Below are positions 53,975-64,000 of a stretch of DNA of 64,000 nucleotides, piece after piece. The first letter of the stretch is position 1. Each line of letters opens with the position of its first letter. Source of the DNA: Sorex araneus (taxonomy: Eukaryota; Chordata; Mammalia; Eulipotyphla; Soricidae); contig NC_073304.1 in NCBI RefSeq assembly GCF_027595985.1, positions 146,376,746 to 146,440,745 on the forward strand, in the 5' to 3' direction. The notes below the pieces were generated by a model, which saw only the letters and a list, made by a program, of their open reading frames with translations, had not been told where the DNA came from and searched no databases. Position numbers and translations under genes: made by a program.

Positions 53975-55450
53975 AAAGCCTCTTTAACAAATGGTGCTGG
54001 GAAAACTGTATAATTTCTTGTTTAAAAAAAAATGAAACTGGCTCCATATCTCACACCACACATAAAAATTAATTCAAAGTGGTGTAAAGATCTAAAACCA
54101 TAAATTACATTGAGGGAAACAGGCAAAACTCTCCAGAAAATGGACGTTAAAGGTACTCAATGATCTGATCCCATTGGCAAAGGTAACAAAAAACTAAGAA
54201 AGGGGGACTATGTGAAATTGAAAAGTTTTTGTGGCCTGATTCCACTGGCAAGGGTAACAAAAACAAAAATAAGCAAGTGGGACTATATGAAACTGAAGAG
54301 TTTATGCATGGAAAAAGAAACTCAGGCTTAAAAAAAAGGACTCAACCGGGAGAAGATATTTGCACTAATACTTGAGAAAAAGGATTTATATTTAAAATCT
54401 GTGAAGTACTGACAAAGTTCAACAGTATGAAAACCGATAACCCCATTAAAAAATAGAATAGAGAAATAGATACTTCCATAAGAAAGACATAGGGATTGTC
54501 AGTTATCAAATGAAAACCTGCTCATTATCACTTAGTGTCAGGGAAACACTGATCATAATGTCAATGAGGTATTACCTCACACCAGTGAGATTGGCATATA
54601 GCAAGAAAACTGAAAGCAACAAATGATTGGCATATAGCAAGAAAACTGAAAGCAACAAATGTAGTGTAAAAGGAACCCTCATTCACTGCTGATGGGAGTA
54701 TCGTGCCATGCAGTCTTTATGACATACAATATAGAGAATTCTCAAAAAAAGCAGAAATGGAGCTCCCATTTGAGCCAACAATCTCACTTTTAGATATCTA
54801 CTTCCAAAAACACAACATTCATTTGGGGAGATCAAGGCACATCTGTTGTCATTGCAACTGTTGGTACATTAGCCAGGTTAGGGAAACATGCCAAGTGTCC
54901 AACAACTGATGGATGGATAAATAAGTTGTGTATAGACATAATAAAATACAGTGCAGCCATCAGGGAAAATAGTCACTTGTTCCTGGCAACTTGGTGGAAC
55001 TGAAAGGTATCCTGTTGAATAAAATAAGCCAAAGGCATAAGGACAAATGCAGGATGATCTCATTCATCTGTGGTATATAGAGAAACAAATCAAGGATATG
55101 GAAAATACCATTTGATACTAAAGTTGTATATCGAATATAGACCTGAGACTTCAGCTTGTGGGGTATGGGAAGGGAACAAATAGGCTGCCTGGAAATAAAA
55201 TGAGAACAGTATTGGAGGGTTTTTAGGACATGGGTGGTTCTTTGGAGATAACAGTTTGCACTCAAATCAAATAATGGGATCGGGGGTAGGAGAAAAGAAT
55301 CATCAGATATCAGTGGATACAGGGTTGGGGGCAGGGTTTATGGCCACTTGGGTGGTGGTGGGACAGTAAATTTGTACATCACTATCTGAAACTTGAACAC
55401 TATTGTAACCCTATCACCTAAGTATAGTATTAAAGTATAATAATAATAAA
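53975..55450 (+). mobile_element. Old L1 3' part (ORF2 C-terminal), sense
   Basis: AGCCTCTTTAACAAATGGTG, AGGCAAAACTCTCCAGAAAA, GGGACTATATGAAACTGAAG, GAGGTATTACCTCACACC and ATGGATGGATAAATAAG follow the order of mammalian L1 ORF2 and its 3' end. Two local duplications are visible: a 60-bp one near 54167/54232 (TGATCCCATTGGCAAAGGTA) and a 36-bp one at 54590-54660. It is strongly diverged. Confidence 0.88.
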
Positions 55451-55729
55451 AAAGATTTTAAACCATTGATATTCACTACATGCTGGACCTGGATTAATAA
55501 TTCTGGAGAAAATGAAACTCAGTAACGAGTTTGGATTAAACAAGTAACTCCTCTAGCCACCTTTTTCCTGGTTGATTTGGGTCTTGGGGACCCTGACTCT
55601 GATGTTTATTTTAAGCACTTGAGACTTGCTGTATTTACAACTGTAACCTAAACACATAAGAGCCTAAAATGAAGCAACAAGTGAACCCCAAGGTTCATAG
55701 AGGAAGGAAATAATAAAAAAAAATTTTTT
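55451..55729. other. Intron 3 sequence between two old L1 parts
   Basis: No element assigned. Confidence 0.45.
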
Positions 55730-57735
55730 TTAATATCAAGAAAATAGTATGGTGGGTCAGTGAAGCTAGAGGTTGGGTCTTTGGAGAAATAAAATAGACA
55801 AAATCTTTAGCTAGACTCATAGGGGGAAAAACAACACAAACCCAAATTAATCAGATCATAAATGAAAGGGGAGAAACTAGAACAGATTCCTTAGGAATTC
55901 CAAAGGCTATGCTGTCAAGCTGGAGGATATAAGGGAAATGGATGGTTGCTTTCCTAGATGCATAGACTCTCCCAGAACTGAGTGAAGAGGTTGTAGAACC
56001 TGAACAGACTGGTCACAAGTGAGAAAATTGAAACAGTAATTAAGAATTTCCCCAAGAACAAATGCCCTCATATAGACAGGTTCACTAATGAGTTTTATCA
56101 AATCTTCAGAGAACACTTGCTACTACACTCCTCATCTCTTTTAAAATAATAAAGTAACAGAAATTAAAATAGCTTCTATGAGTTAGCATTTCATGATACT
56201 CAAAACAGGGATATCACTAAAAAAAAAAATAAGGCCAGTTTCACTGAGCATAGATATAAAAATCTTCAACAAAATCTTAGCAAACTAAATCCAACTGCAT
56301 ATCAAAAGAATCGTATACTACAGTTAGGTGGGATTCAGACCAGCCATGCAAAGATGGCTCAACATATGCAAATCAATTAATGTAATACACAAAAAGAAAG
56401 ATAAAAATCATATGATTATATCAACTGATGCAGAGAAAGGTTTTGACAAAATCCTGCATACATTCTTGATAAAAATCCTCAACAAGGTAGGGGAAAATGG
56501 ACACTTCCTCACGATAATAACAACCATTTGCAACAAACCCATAGCTGACATTATACTCAATTAGAAAAGTAACGCAGCACCTTCCCTCTGATATCAGGCA
56601 CAAGGCAAGGATGTATTTTCTCCAGTACTATCCAATATAGTACTATAGATCCTACTGGTAGCAATTAGGATGAAACGTGAAAGATAGTAACATGAAGTCA
56701 TTTCAAGGTTTTTCTTTGAGTATTTGTGTGTGCCACACTCAGCTTAGTGTTCTGAGTGTGATTGTGTGTGGCTGTGTCTCCATGGAGCTCAGATATATCT
56801 GTTGTGTCCCGTGTCCACCTGGGAAGTGATGAGAGGCTACTCACACTTGTTGTGTGGGGGAAGGGTGGCGGTTATAGGAGGAGGGGCACAGTCAGGAGTG
56901 CTCAGGGCCTACTCCCAGCTTCATGCTCCTTCAGGGGTCTAAGCATGATACAACCCAGGGTCCTGCATGCAAAAGATGCACACCAGTCAATCCACTGAGC
57001 TATTTCTCCATGTCTTCTCTACTCAGGTTTGAGTATTTCAGTAATAAATTTATTGTGTAAAACAAACTGAGAAGCAATTTCTGAAAGCTTTTGTTCTCAC
57101 TAGACTTAAAAATGTATTCAGATTTGACCTTTTTAAAACGTTATATATTTAAGGAGTTTGTTATTTAGTTTTGGTTTGGGGGCAGCTTCACATAAAAGAA
57201 GTCAAATTGTCATTATTTGTAGATGACATGATAATATGCATGGTGTACCTTAGGATTCCACTAAAAATCTTTTAGAATTGATAAACCAGCATATCAGTAT
57301 AGCAAACTATAAAATCATACACAAAAATTAGTTGCATTCCTATATGCAAACAGTGATTTATAAGGCAAGATTAAAGAGACCACTTGATTCAAAATAGTGT
57401 CAAAAAACATCAGATACCTAGAAATCAACAGAAGAGGTGAGGTGAAAAACTTACTCGAGAACTGTGTCACTTAAGAAAGAAATAGAAAGGAACTTTAGAA
57501 AATGGAAAAATATTCCATGTTAATGGACTAGAAGAATCTACATGATCAACATGACCATCTTGCCTAATTATACAGATTCAGTGCAATCCCCATAACTTCT
57601 TGATGACATTTTTCAAGGACTTATAACTAGTAACCAATACACTTGGATGAAATCATAAAACATAAAATTGCAAAGCCATTCTGAGAAATAAGAAATGGGG
57701 AGGATTGTATTTTTATAGATTTGAAACTACACTGT
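55730..57735 (+). mobile_element. Old L1 ORF2 (reverse transcriptase part), sense, first fragment
   Basis: Readable words in broken frames are PRTNKCPHIDRFTNEFYQIF-like text at 56040-56105, [17 protein letters not shown] at about 56420, and LSLFVDDMIICM at about 57215. The last is the catalytic (F/Y)xDD motif. An old antisense SINE interrupts it at about 56720-57015. It is a decayed copy and not functional. Confidence 0.88.
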
Positions 57736-58530
57736 AAAGTTATAGGACTGATCTCACTGCTGCTGAGCCCCGTCTCTGATCTCTGGAGCCTTCTCAAGAT
57801 GGGAGCAGGCCATCCCACCTGCCAGAGGTCTAGTGTCCCACCAATACCTGATATCCCCCCCTCCCCACTTTCCCCTTCCCCTCCTGCCCCAGCAGATTAA
57901 TGGTGCAGTTCCAAAGCTCCATGATGTGTGTCGCCACTTCTGAGTCTCCCAGGTGAACCTGGTCTCCAGGCTGAGATTTCTGAAGCCTTTTTGAGATGGA
58001 GGCAGGCAGGTTCCCACCCTGCCAAAAGACCCAGCACCCTTCCTACTCTTGGAATCCTCTGCCACACAAAATGACCCAGCTTAATAGTTCTACTATTAGT
58101 CTGGAAGAGACTCTAAGCTGCTGAATTATTCTAATTCCATAGCTCCTGGAGTGCGCAACAATTCCAAATTTCATAGTACTGACAGCCCAGTAGGAGCACA
58201 GCAAATTAGATTGGAAAATTGTATAGACACCCACTAAACTAAATGAGCGAAAACAATAACAGAAAGCTCAGCTAGCACCTAACAGCTCAGTAAATCTTCA
58301 GACAATGGCTTTTGTAATAACATTATGAGATATATGTTGTAGCAAGTAATATAAAATAAATTATTTTGTGCCTGCTAAGGGGGCAGGCTTGAGGTAGGAG
58401 AAACTCCTGAGGACATTGGTAGAGAGAAGGTCATACTGATGGTAGGATTGATGTTGGAATATTCAATACCTGAAGCAACTGTATTATGAACAGCTTTGTA
58501 AATTGCAGTGTTTAAATGAAGTTTCAAACA
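57736..58530 (+). mobile_element. Non-autonomous retroposon (~790 bp) inserted in L1 ORF2
   Basis: It interrupts L1 text, which resumes at about 58535. The tail ACTGTATTATGAACAGCTTTG followed by GCAGTGTTTAAATGAAG is related to the L1/family C tail. CAAGTAATATAAAATAAATT matches family C at 59265. The front (57745-58070) contains two related units: TCTGATCTCTGGAGCC...GGGAGCAGG and CTGAGATTTCTGAAGCC...GGAGGCAGG. ATAGGA occurs at both edges (57742 and 58548) and may be the target duplication. Confidence 0.6.
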
Positions 58531-59057
58531 TAAAAGTAAATTGTTACCATAGGAAAAAATTAAAGTAGGTCCTTATCTTGCACTTTACACAGAAGTCAAT
58601 TTAAAGTAGATTAGACCTTGAGATTAGAGTCTGTACAATACATTGAGGAAAATTTAGGCTGAATACTTGAAGGACCTCAACAACAAAGGTGATTTCAGTT
58701 ATATGACTCCATTAGTAAAGACTATAGAAACAAAATAAATAATAGGACTATATCAAATTAAGTAGTTTCTGAATGGCAAAGAAACAAAGGCCAAAATCAG
58801 AAGAAAATCTGCTGTGTGAGGGGGAAAATATTTGCACATAATATATTAGATAAAGGATTAACATCCAACATATATATAACACTCAAAGATAAATTCAGTA
58901 CCAGTACCCCTAAAATTGTGGAAAGAGGAAGTGAATAGGCTCTTTTCTAATGGAGATGGATGTTCAGGAGACATATGAAAAAACTGTCCATCTCACTTAC
59001 CAGAGAAATATAAACTAAGGTGATAATGAGTGAGAATGGCATGTGTCGAAAAGGATA
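58531..59057 (+). mobile_element. Old L1 ORF2, second fragment
   Basis: GATTAGACCTTGAGATTAGA, ATTGAGGAAAATTTAGGCTG, GGACTATATCAAATTAAG and GATAAAGGATTAACATCC match the ORF2 C-terminal third. It ends at GTCGAAAAGGATA, where the next insertion begins. Confidence 0.85.
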
Positions 59058-59682
59058 GGAACAGATCTCCAAGCCTGCTTGAATCGGGACTGGTCCTCCT
59101 TCCCCTAACCCCCTTCACCTATTCCCAGTTTTCCAGTAGCTTGGCAGTCACACCCACACACTGCCCCTGCCGCCATTAATCTCATCAATGGCCAAGACCC
59201 AGAGACTATAAACTAAAGCTCCTGGAAGTGAATGCCACAGAATTTCCTGGACATTATATTCTATCTATAACAAGCAATATAAAACAAATCGTCTAGTGTT
59301 GCCTTTTTAGCAGGTTTGAGTGGTGGTGAGACTAGTGTCAAAATAGTGAATGTAACCAAAGTAGAGAGACAGTATGGGGGAAATTGTCTGCCACACAAGC
59401 AGGGGAAGGGTTGGAATGGGGGTGGAGGGGAGTTTGATGGTGGAAAGTGTGCACTGGTGAAGGGATGGGTGTTTGATGATTATATGACTGAAGCTCAAAC
59501 ATGAAAGCTTTGTAGCTGTATCTCATGGTGAATCAAAAAGGGGGGGAATAATAATAAAATAATAAAGTTGACATTCAGAATAGAATAAAAAAATAAAGTA
59601 ATGTGGAATTCATGTCCATTGAATCATCTTAATCAGTGGGTAAATAGCAGTACTCCTATATTATTAAAAAATTAAAAGAAAA
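59058..59682 (+). mobile_element. Composite retroposon family C, sense copy with target duplication
   Basis: Starts GGAACAGATCTCC and runs through the 5' module (CAAGCCTGCTTGAATCGGG, CCAGTAGCTTGGCAGTCAC), then AACAAGCAATATAAAAC, GAATGTAACCAAAGTAGAG and the L1-like tail GGTGGAAAGTGTGCACTGG to CATGGTGAATC. It ends in an A-rich tail. GAAAAGGATA at 59048-59057 and 59683-59692 is an exact 10-bp target duplication. Removing the element rejoins L1 ORF2 text. This copy best defines the family: module, spacer, L1 tail and poly(A). Confidence 0.8.
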
Positions 59683-59962
59683 GAAAAGGATATGAACAAT
59701 CTTTGCTGGTGGGGAATGTGGTGAAAAGGGACTCTCATGTACTGCTTGTGGCACTCTTGTCTGGTTCAGCCCCTATGAAAAACAACATGGAAATATCTAA
59801 AAAAAAAAAAAAGTATAGATGGCGCAGGACAGATAATATAGCAGGTCAGAGCACTTGCTTTTCATGCAGACAACCCCTGTTCAATCTCCAGCATCCCATG
59901 TAGTCCCCAAGCCCACGAGGAGTGGTCCCAGATAGCCCCTGAGCATTATTGGATGTGACCCA

Positions 59963-60032
<70 letters not shown>

Positions 60033-60365
60033 GAATAAAGCTCTCATGACCCAGCAATCCATTTGCTTGGTTTCTACTCTTAAGACACAGAAACAATTAT
60101 TCAAGAAGATATAACTTATCTTTGTTCATTGTAGTACTTAGTACAATTACTCAGGTGCCCAGTGACAACAACAAATAGTGAATAATAATGGATATTAAAG
60201 TGAATAGTGAATATTCACTCTTCTGTCCAAAGTGCCCAGGAAGGAGAGAATTAGAGGGGAGACAACAACAGTGAGAGCCTAGAAGTAATAAAGGAGCATA
60301 GGCCACAGGCCTTGGTGCTTCTGTGAGCAGAGCTATTATATCTGTATAGAGTCCCAATATGACTC
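59683..60365 (+). mobile_element. Old L1 ORF2, third fragment, with nested SINE
   Basis: GGTGGGGAATGTGGTGAAAAGGG then the LxHxLWW-type ORF2 C-terminal region, then GACCCAGCAATCC after the SINE at 59818-60030. Together with 55.7-57.7 and 58.5-59.06 kb it is one L1 cut into at least three pieces. Confidence 0.82.
59818..60030 (+). repeat. SINE family 1, sense, with (CA)33 tail
   Basis: GATGGCGCAGGACAGATAATATAG to TTGGATGTGACCCAGAC, then about 33 uninterrupted CA units (59964-60030). The microsatellite occupies the place of the A-rich tail. Confidence 0.9.
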
Positions 60366-60812
60366 AAACTACAACAATTAAGCTGAAAATCTTTCAAGGA
60401 ATCAGAGTGGTGGTTGGGAGGGAACTGGGGCCACTTGTGGAGGGATGGGATTGAAACACTCTCCTGCCTGAAACCCTCTTATAAAGAACTTTGTAAATCA
60501 TGGTGTCCAAAGTTTTTTGAAAATCTGTTGCATATATATATGTATGTATATACATACATACATATGTATATATATGTATATACACATATATACACACGGT
60601 ATACACACATGTACATATATACTTATATAGAATGATAACACTGAATTTGAAGAGAAAGAAATGATAAAACACTCATTTTCAATTGTGTTCCAAGCATCAA
60701 CTAGGAATCAACAAAAAAGGTGAAAGACATTTATCTGTAAATTACTATTTAGATGTAGATGGATGCACAAGAAAATGAAAAATATTCCATGTTCATGGAT
60801 TGGAATTGTTAA

Positions 60813-60857
<45 letters not shown>

Positions 60858-61200
60858 GGGAAGGGGGTGTCATATCTGCTAATGTTTGGGGCTTATTTCT
60901 GACTTTCTGCTAGGGGGCCATATGTGGTGCCAGGGATCAAAAGATGATCAAGAGGTGATCTCACTTGTAGTATATAAACATACAAGTGATTGAACAGTGT
61001 TCAGTGAAAATAAACTATTGGACTTTGATGGCATATATAAAGTTATCATGCATTGAGGCGGTTGGGAAGGATTGGTGCATACTAGATGTGACCATTAGTG
61101 GAGATGTGACCATAAGTGTATAGTCCCTTATATGTTGAAAGCATAAACTTGAATGCTATTTTAAATTGTTAACCTCAACAATAATAAAATTCAAAAGAAA
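60366..61200 (+). mobile_element. L1-derived fragments and microsatellites
   Basis: An L1-like tail at 60400-60510 (GGGGCCACTTGTGGAGGGATG, TAAAGAACTTTGTAAATC). An AT/GT array at 60533-60625. An ORF2 fragment at 60660-60810 (AAAAAGGTGAAAGACATTTATC, AATATTCCATGTTCATGG). A (TG)n run at 60815-60856. An antisense SINE fragment at 60875-60960. A further L1-like tail at 60960-61195 ends AATAATAAAATTC. Confidence 0.65.
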
Positions 61201-62252
61201 AAAAGGGAAGAACAGACAGGTTCCGAATAGAGCTGATCATACTGGATTTACTCTATCACCTAAGAGCATTTTCTGACTCTTTCATCGTTATAATCTTGAG
61301 TCAGTTAATTTGAAGCCCCATGATAGAGACAGGTGAGGTGACGTGCATGGTAAGTGCTTCCCCCACTCCTTCCCCTTAGGAAAGCGGAGTATATGTGAAA
61401 TGATTTCTTTTTTTGCTAATAACCTGTCCTACCTTTTTATTTACTCTAAAATTCTTCCATTCTGTGCATGCCCAAGTAGGCTTAAGTTCCTGATCCTTTA
61501 ATAAATCCAATTGGATCTTTGAAAATTATAAAATAAACAAAGGTACCTTTATTTATCTTTATAGTCTTCACTCCCCCCCCACCATTTTAAATTCTTCTAA
61601 ATGTGGTAGGTATCTTTTACGTAATGATAGATAGGCTGAGTCAAAATAGTAACGAGGTTAGAAGGCATGTACATTAATCATATGCAGTGCAGTTGTTTGC
61701 TCTGATTGTAATGCACCACCATAGTAATTCAAATAGTAGCATTTTCCTTTGTGACACTGGAAGGGTTTCTCTAATGCTGCTTTTCTTACTTGCTTTTTTT
61801 TTTTTAATTTTTAAGAAAGGTTCAAAAGCTATTTAATGAAAAAAAAATAGACTTTTCAAAAAGAAGTTCTGGTACAGTTAGAGCTTTTTTTTTTTTTTTT
61901 GCTTGGTTATTTTCTGTCAAGAAAGAAATAATTGAAAAGATAATCTCTCCTAAGTTATGAAAGGTATCGGAATGGAGAAATAATGGAGCACATTTTTCTT
62001 TCGGTAATCAGAGACACCAGAGATCTCATATTGGTCATTTACTTCAGTGGCAACCACTTCTTAATAATAAAGTGTATTTCTTTAGCACAGGTACAATTGT
62101 AAGAACACCTATTGCTTTGTGAATGCCACAGTAAGACCTTAGTGCAACAAAAAATACTATATTTCATGGTTAATTAAATCAGATCTGCTTTTTAAGTAAC
62201 TGCCTCTTTATATCAAACTAATTCTGTGACCTTTTAAAGGATTAGAATAATT
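61201..62252. other. Intron 3 sequence, nothing recognised
   Basis: AT-rich and repeat-poor. Poly(T) runs at about 61797 and 61886 are not tied to a visible SINE. Confidence 0.5.
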
Positions 62253-62612
62253 GGGGCTGGAGAAATAGTACAGCAGGTAGGGCTTTTGCCTTGCATGTGA
62301 CCAACCTGGGTTTGATCCCCAGCACCCCATATGGTCCCCAGTGCCTGCCAGGAGTGATCCCTGAGCACATAGCCAGGAGTAAGCCCTGTATAATGATGGG
62401 TGTAGCCAAAAATCCAGAACCAAACAAACAAGAAGATTAAAATAGCATTGTATCACTCTCTCGTTGTTCATCGATTTGCTCCAGCAGGCACTAGTAACAT
62501 CTCCATTGTGAGACTTGTCACTGTTTTTGGCATATCGAATACGCCATAGGTTGCCAGGCTATGCTGCTATTCGGGTGGGATATTCTCAGTGGCTTGCTGG
62601 GCTCTCCGAGGT
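62253..62612. repeat. SINE family 1 (sense) followed by SINE family 2 (antisense)
   Basis: Family 1 at 62253-62415 (GGGGCTGGAGAAATAGTACAG to GGGTGTAGCCAAAAATC). An antisense family 2 copy lies at 62450-62612 (TATCACTCTCTCGTTGTTC to TGCTGGGCTCTCCGAGG), which lacks its head. Confidence 0.88.
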
Positions 62613-63413
62613 ATATTAACAGGAAAGTTGGACCTTAATTTTCGGCTTGATTTTTAAAATACTTTTTTCTCAGATTTTTGGGTCTTCCCCCTTCCCCGCC
62701 CAATCCATCAACCGACTATACTGTAGTCCTTTTGGATGTCTGTGTCTTCTATAGTGATACAGGAGATACAACAGCCTCCCTCCCTCCCCTGGACCTCCCC
62801 TCTGCCCTGGACTGGATGGATCACAGTGTTCATATGGCCCCCTTGAAGGCCATGGGTGAGCCTGGCAGAAAGGGACACAGCCAAGGGCAAGAGTGGGACT
62901 CTTTCTTGAATCCAGAGTACTCTACAGCTAAAGGTATTTTGAAAAGATGTTTACTGTATTAATAAAGTTTCAGTCCAGAAATTAGTAGGGAGAGTTGAAT
63001 ATGTTCTTGCACTGCTTAAAACAACTAGAGGGGAAATAAGTAATCACTTGGAAGAAGACTTCTCTTGAGTCACAGGGGGCGGGTCTTAGTCACACAGAAC
63101 ATGTACTAAATGTTCTATAGTGATAATCTTTTTAATTCCTAATGTTTGTCATTCATGTTTACCCCTCTTTTTTTTTACTTTGTTGGCCATTTTAGAGTTT
63201 ATCAGTGTTATTAATTTTTTCAAAAGTTTTTATTGATTTTTTAAATATTTACTTTGTTTTCAATTATTTAGTTTCTGCCTTTTTCTTTATTATTTTCTTC
63301 TGTGTGATCTGGGTTGACTTTATTTTTGTTTTTCTAGTTTGTTGAAATGAAAGTATCATGGATTTCGTTTTTCTTTCAGCATGTGAACATTTAATGCTAT
63401 AAATTTCCTTTTA
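62613..63413. other. Intron 3 sequence with a GC-richer 94-codon open frame
   Basis: 62678-62962 is open and less AT-rich. It is preceded by TTTTTTCTCAG and followed by AAAGGTATTTT, which look like splice sites. The predicted peptide matches nothing I recognise. It could be a non-coding conserved element, a decayed processed pseudogene or an unknown alternative exon. After 62970 the sequence is AT-rich and featureless. Confidence 0.3.
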
Positions 63414-63570
63414 AGAGATTGGGGAGATGGTACAAAAGTTAAGGCACTTGGCTTGCATGTAGCCAACCCGAGTTTGATCCCCAGATTAATATGATCCCCT
63501 AAGCACCACCAGGAGTGATCCCTGAGAACAAAGCTAGGAGTAGTCCCTGAGCACTGGTCCAAGTAACAGA
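63414..63570 (+). repeat. SINE family 1, sense, diverged
   Basis: GATTGGGGAGATGGTACAAAAG to GTCCAAGTAACAGACAAATTTC. Confidence 0.82.
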
Positions 63571-63584
63571 CAAATTTCTTTTTT

Positions 63585-63895
63585 CTTTTTCTTTTCTTTT
63601 TTCAATTTTTTTTTAATTGAATCACTGTGCAGAAGACCCTTACAAAGCTGTTCATGATTAGGTTTTAGTCATACAGTGTTCCAATACCATCCCTCCACCA
63701 GTGTACATTTTCCAGCACCAGTGTCTCCAGGTTCCTCCCCTCTTCCATCCCCTTTCCCCAAGCCCTGCCTCTATGGTAGACATGTTTCTTTTCTTTCTCT
63801 CCCTCTCTGTCTCTGTCTCCGCCCCCCCCTTCCCTTCCAACCTCTTTCTCCCTCTCCTCTTTTGGGCAGACAAATCTCTTTTAAAGTGATTCTTT
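63585..63895 (-). mobile_element. L1 3' UTR, antisense, 5'-truncated
   Basis: T-rich run, TTTTTAATTGAATCACTGTG, CATACAGTGTTCCAATACC, CCTCCACCAGTGTACATTTTCC, then the CT-rich antisense of the G-rich 3' UTR (63795-63860). ACAAATYTCTTTT occurs at both ends (about 63569 and 63870), the likely target duplication. Confidence 0.85.
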
Positions 63896-64000
63896 AGCTA
63901 CATATCAAAGATTTTGGTTTGTTGTGTTTTATTTTCATATGATTTCAGTCTCATTCATTTGATTTTATTCAGTTTGCTCTTTAAAATTTTTACGTGAGCA

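Noticed and set aside
57200-57260. Reverse transcriptase motif as evidence for an active element
   Set aside because: The xDD motif is in an old L1 with many stops and several insertions, so it is a fossil.

Overview
The window is nuclear DNA from a placental mammal. The host is most likely a shrew (Sorex-like eulipotyphlan). The evidence is a very dense tRNA-derived SINE with the head GGGCTGGAGCGATAGCAC and body text such as CATCCCATATGGTCCCCTGAGC, which I associate with the shrew SOR elements, together with L1 elements sharing one 3' tail. The lineage is recalled from knowledge of repeat families and was not searched. There are no bacterial genes or operons.

One protein-coding gene is supported: the 5' part of MAN1A2 on the + strand, encoding Golgi alpha-1,2-mannosidase IB (family GH47). 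A CpG island at about 10.18-12.25 kb holds the promoter, a long 5' UTR with at least three upstream ORFs, and coding exon 1 (11606-11907). Exon 2 (48177-48432) and exon 3 (51977-52073) follow. Phases join exactly and give residues 1-218 plus one base. The catalytic-domain exons lie beyond 64 kb. Introns 1 and 2 are about 36.3 kb and 3.5 kb; more than 11.9 kb of intron 3 is present.

Region by region: (1) 0-10 kb upstream is repeats, including an L1 3' end and two diverged LTR-like direct repeats (4.9 and 9.3 kb) that may be the ends of one decayed provirus. (2) 10-12.3 kb is the MAN1A2 CpG island. (3) Intron 1 (12-48 kb) contains about 35 SINE copies, a ~5.3 kb antisense L1 (33.3-38.6 kb) with a deleted endonuclease, two solo LTRs with exact 6-bp target duplications, and a ~1.42 kb young, CpG-retaining composite retroposon (27.4-28.8 kb) with a 12-bp target duplication. 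(4) Intron 2 holds a second antisense L1 3' part with a SINE inside it. (5) Intron 3 holds a tandem triplication just after exon 3, then old sense L1s broken by later insertions.

The most unusual material is retroposon biology. Several different non-autonomous elements share the end of the local L1 3' UTR. One is an SVA-like composite with promoter-like repeats, a 245-bp tandem body and a GC palindrome. A second composite family shares its body with the second SINE family. A third observation is a SINE with the same ~100-bp leader at two places. None of these could be checked against repeat libraries here. SINE and composite boundaries are approximate (usually within 10-20 bp) unless a target duplication is quoted.
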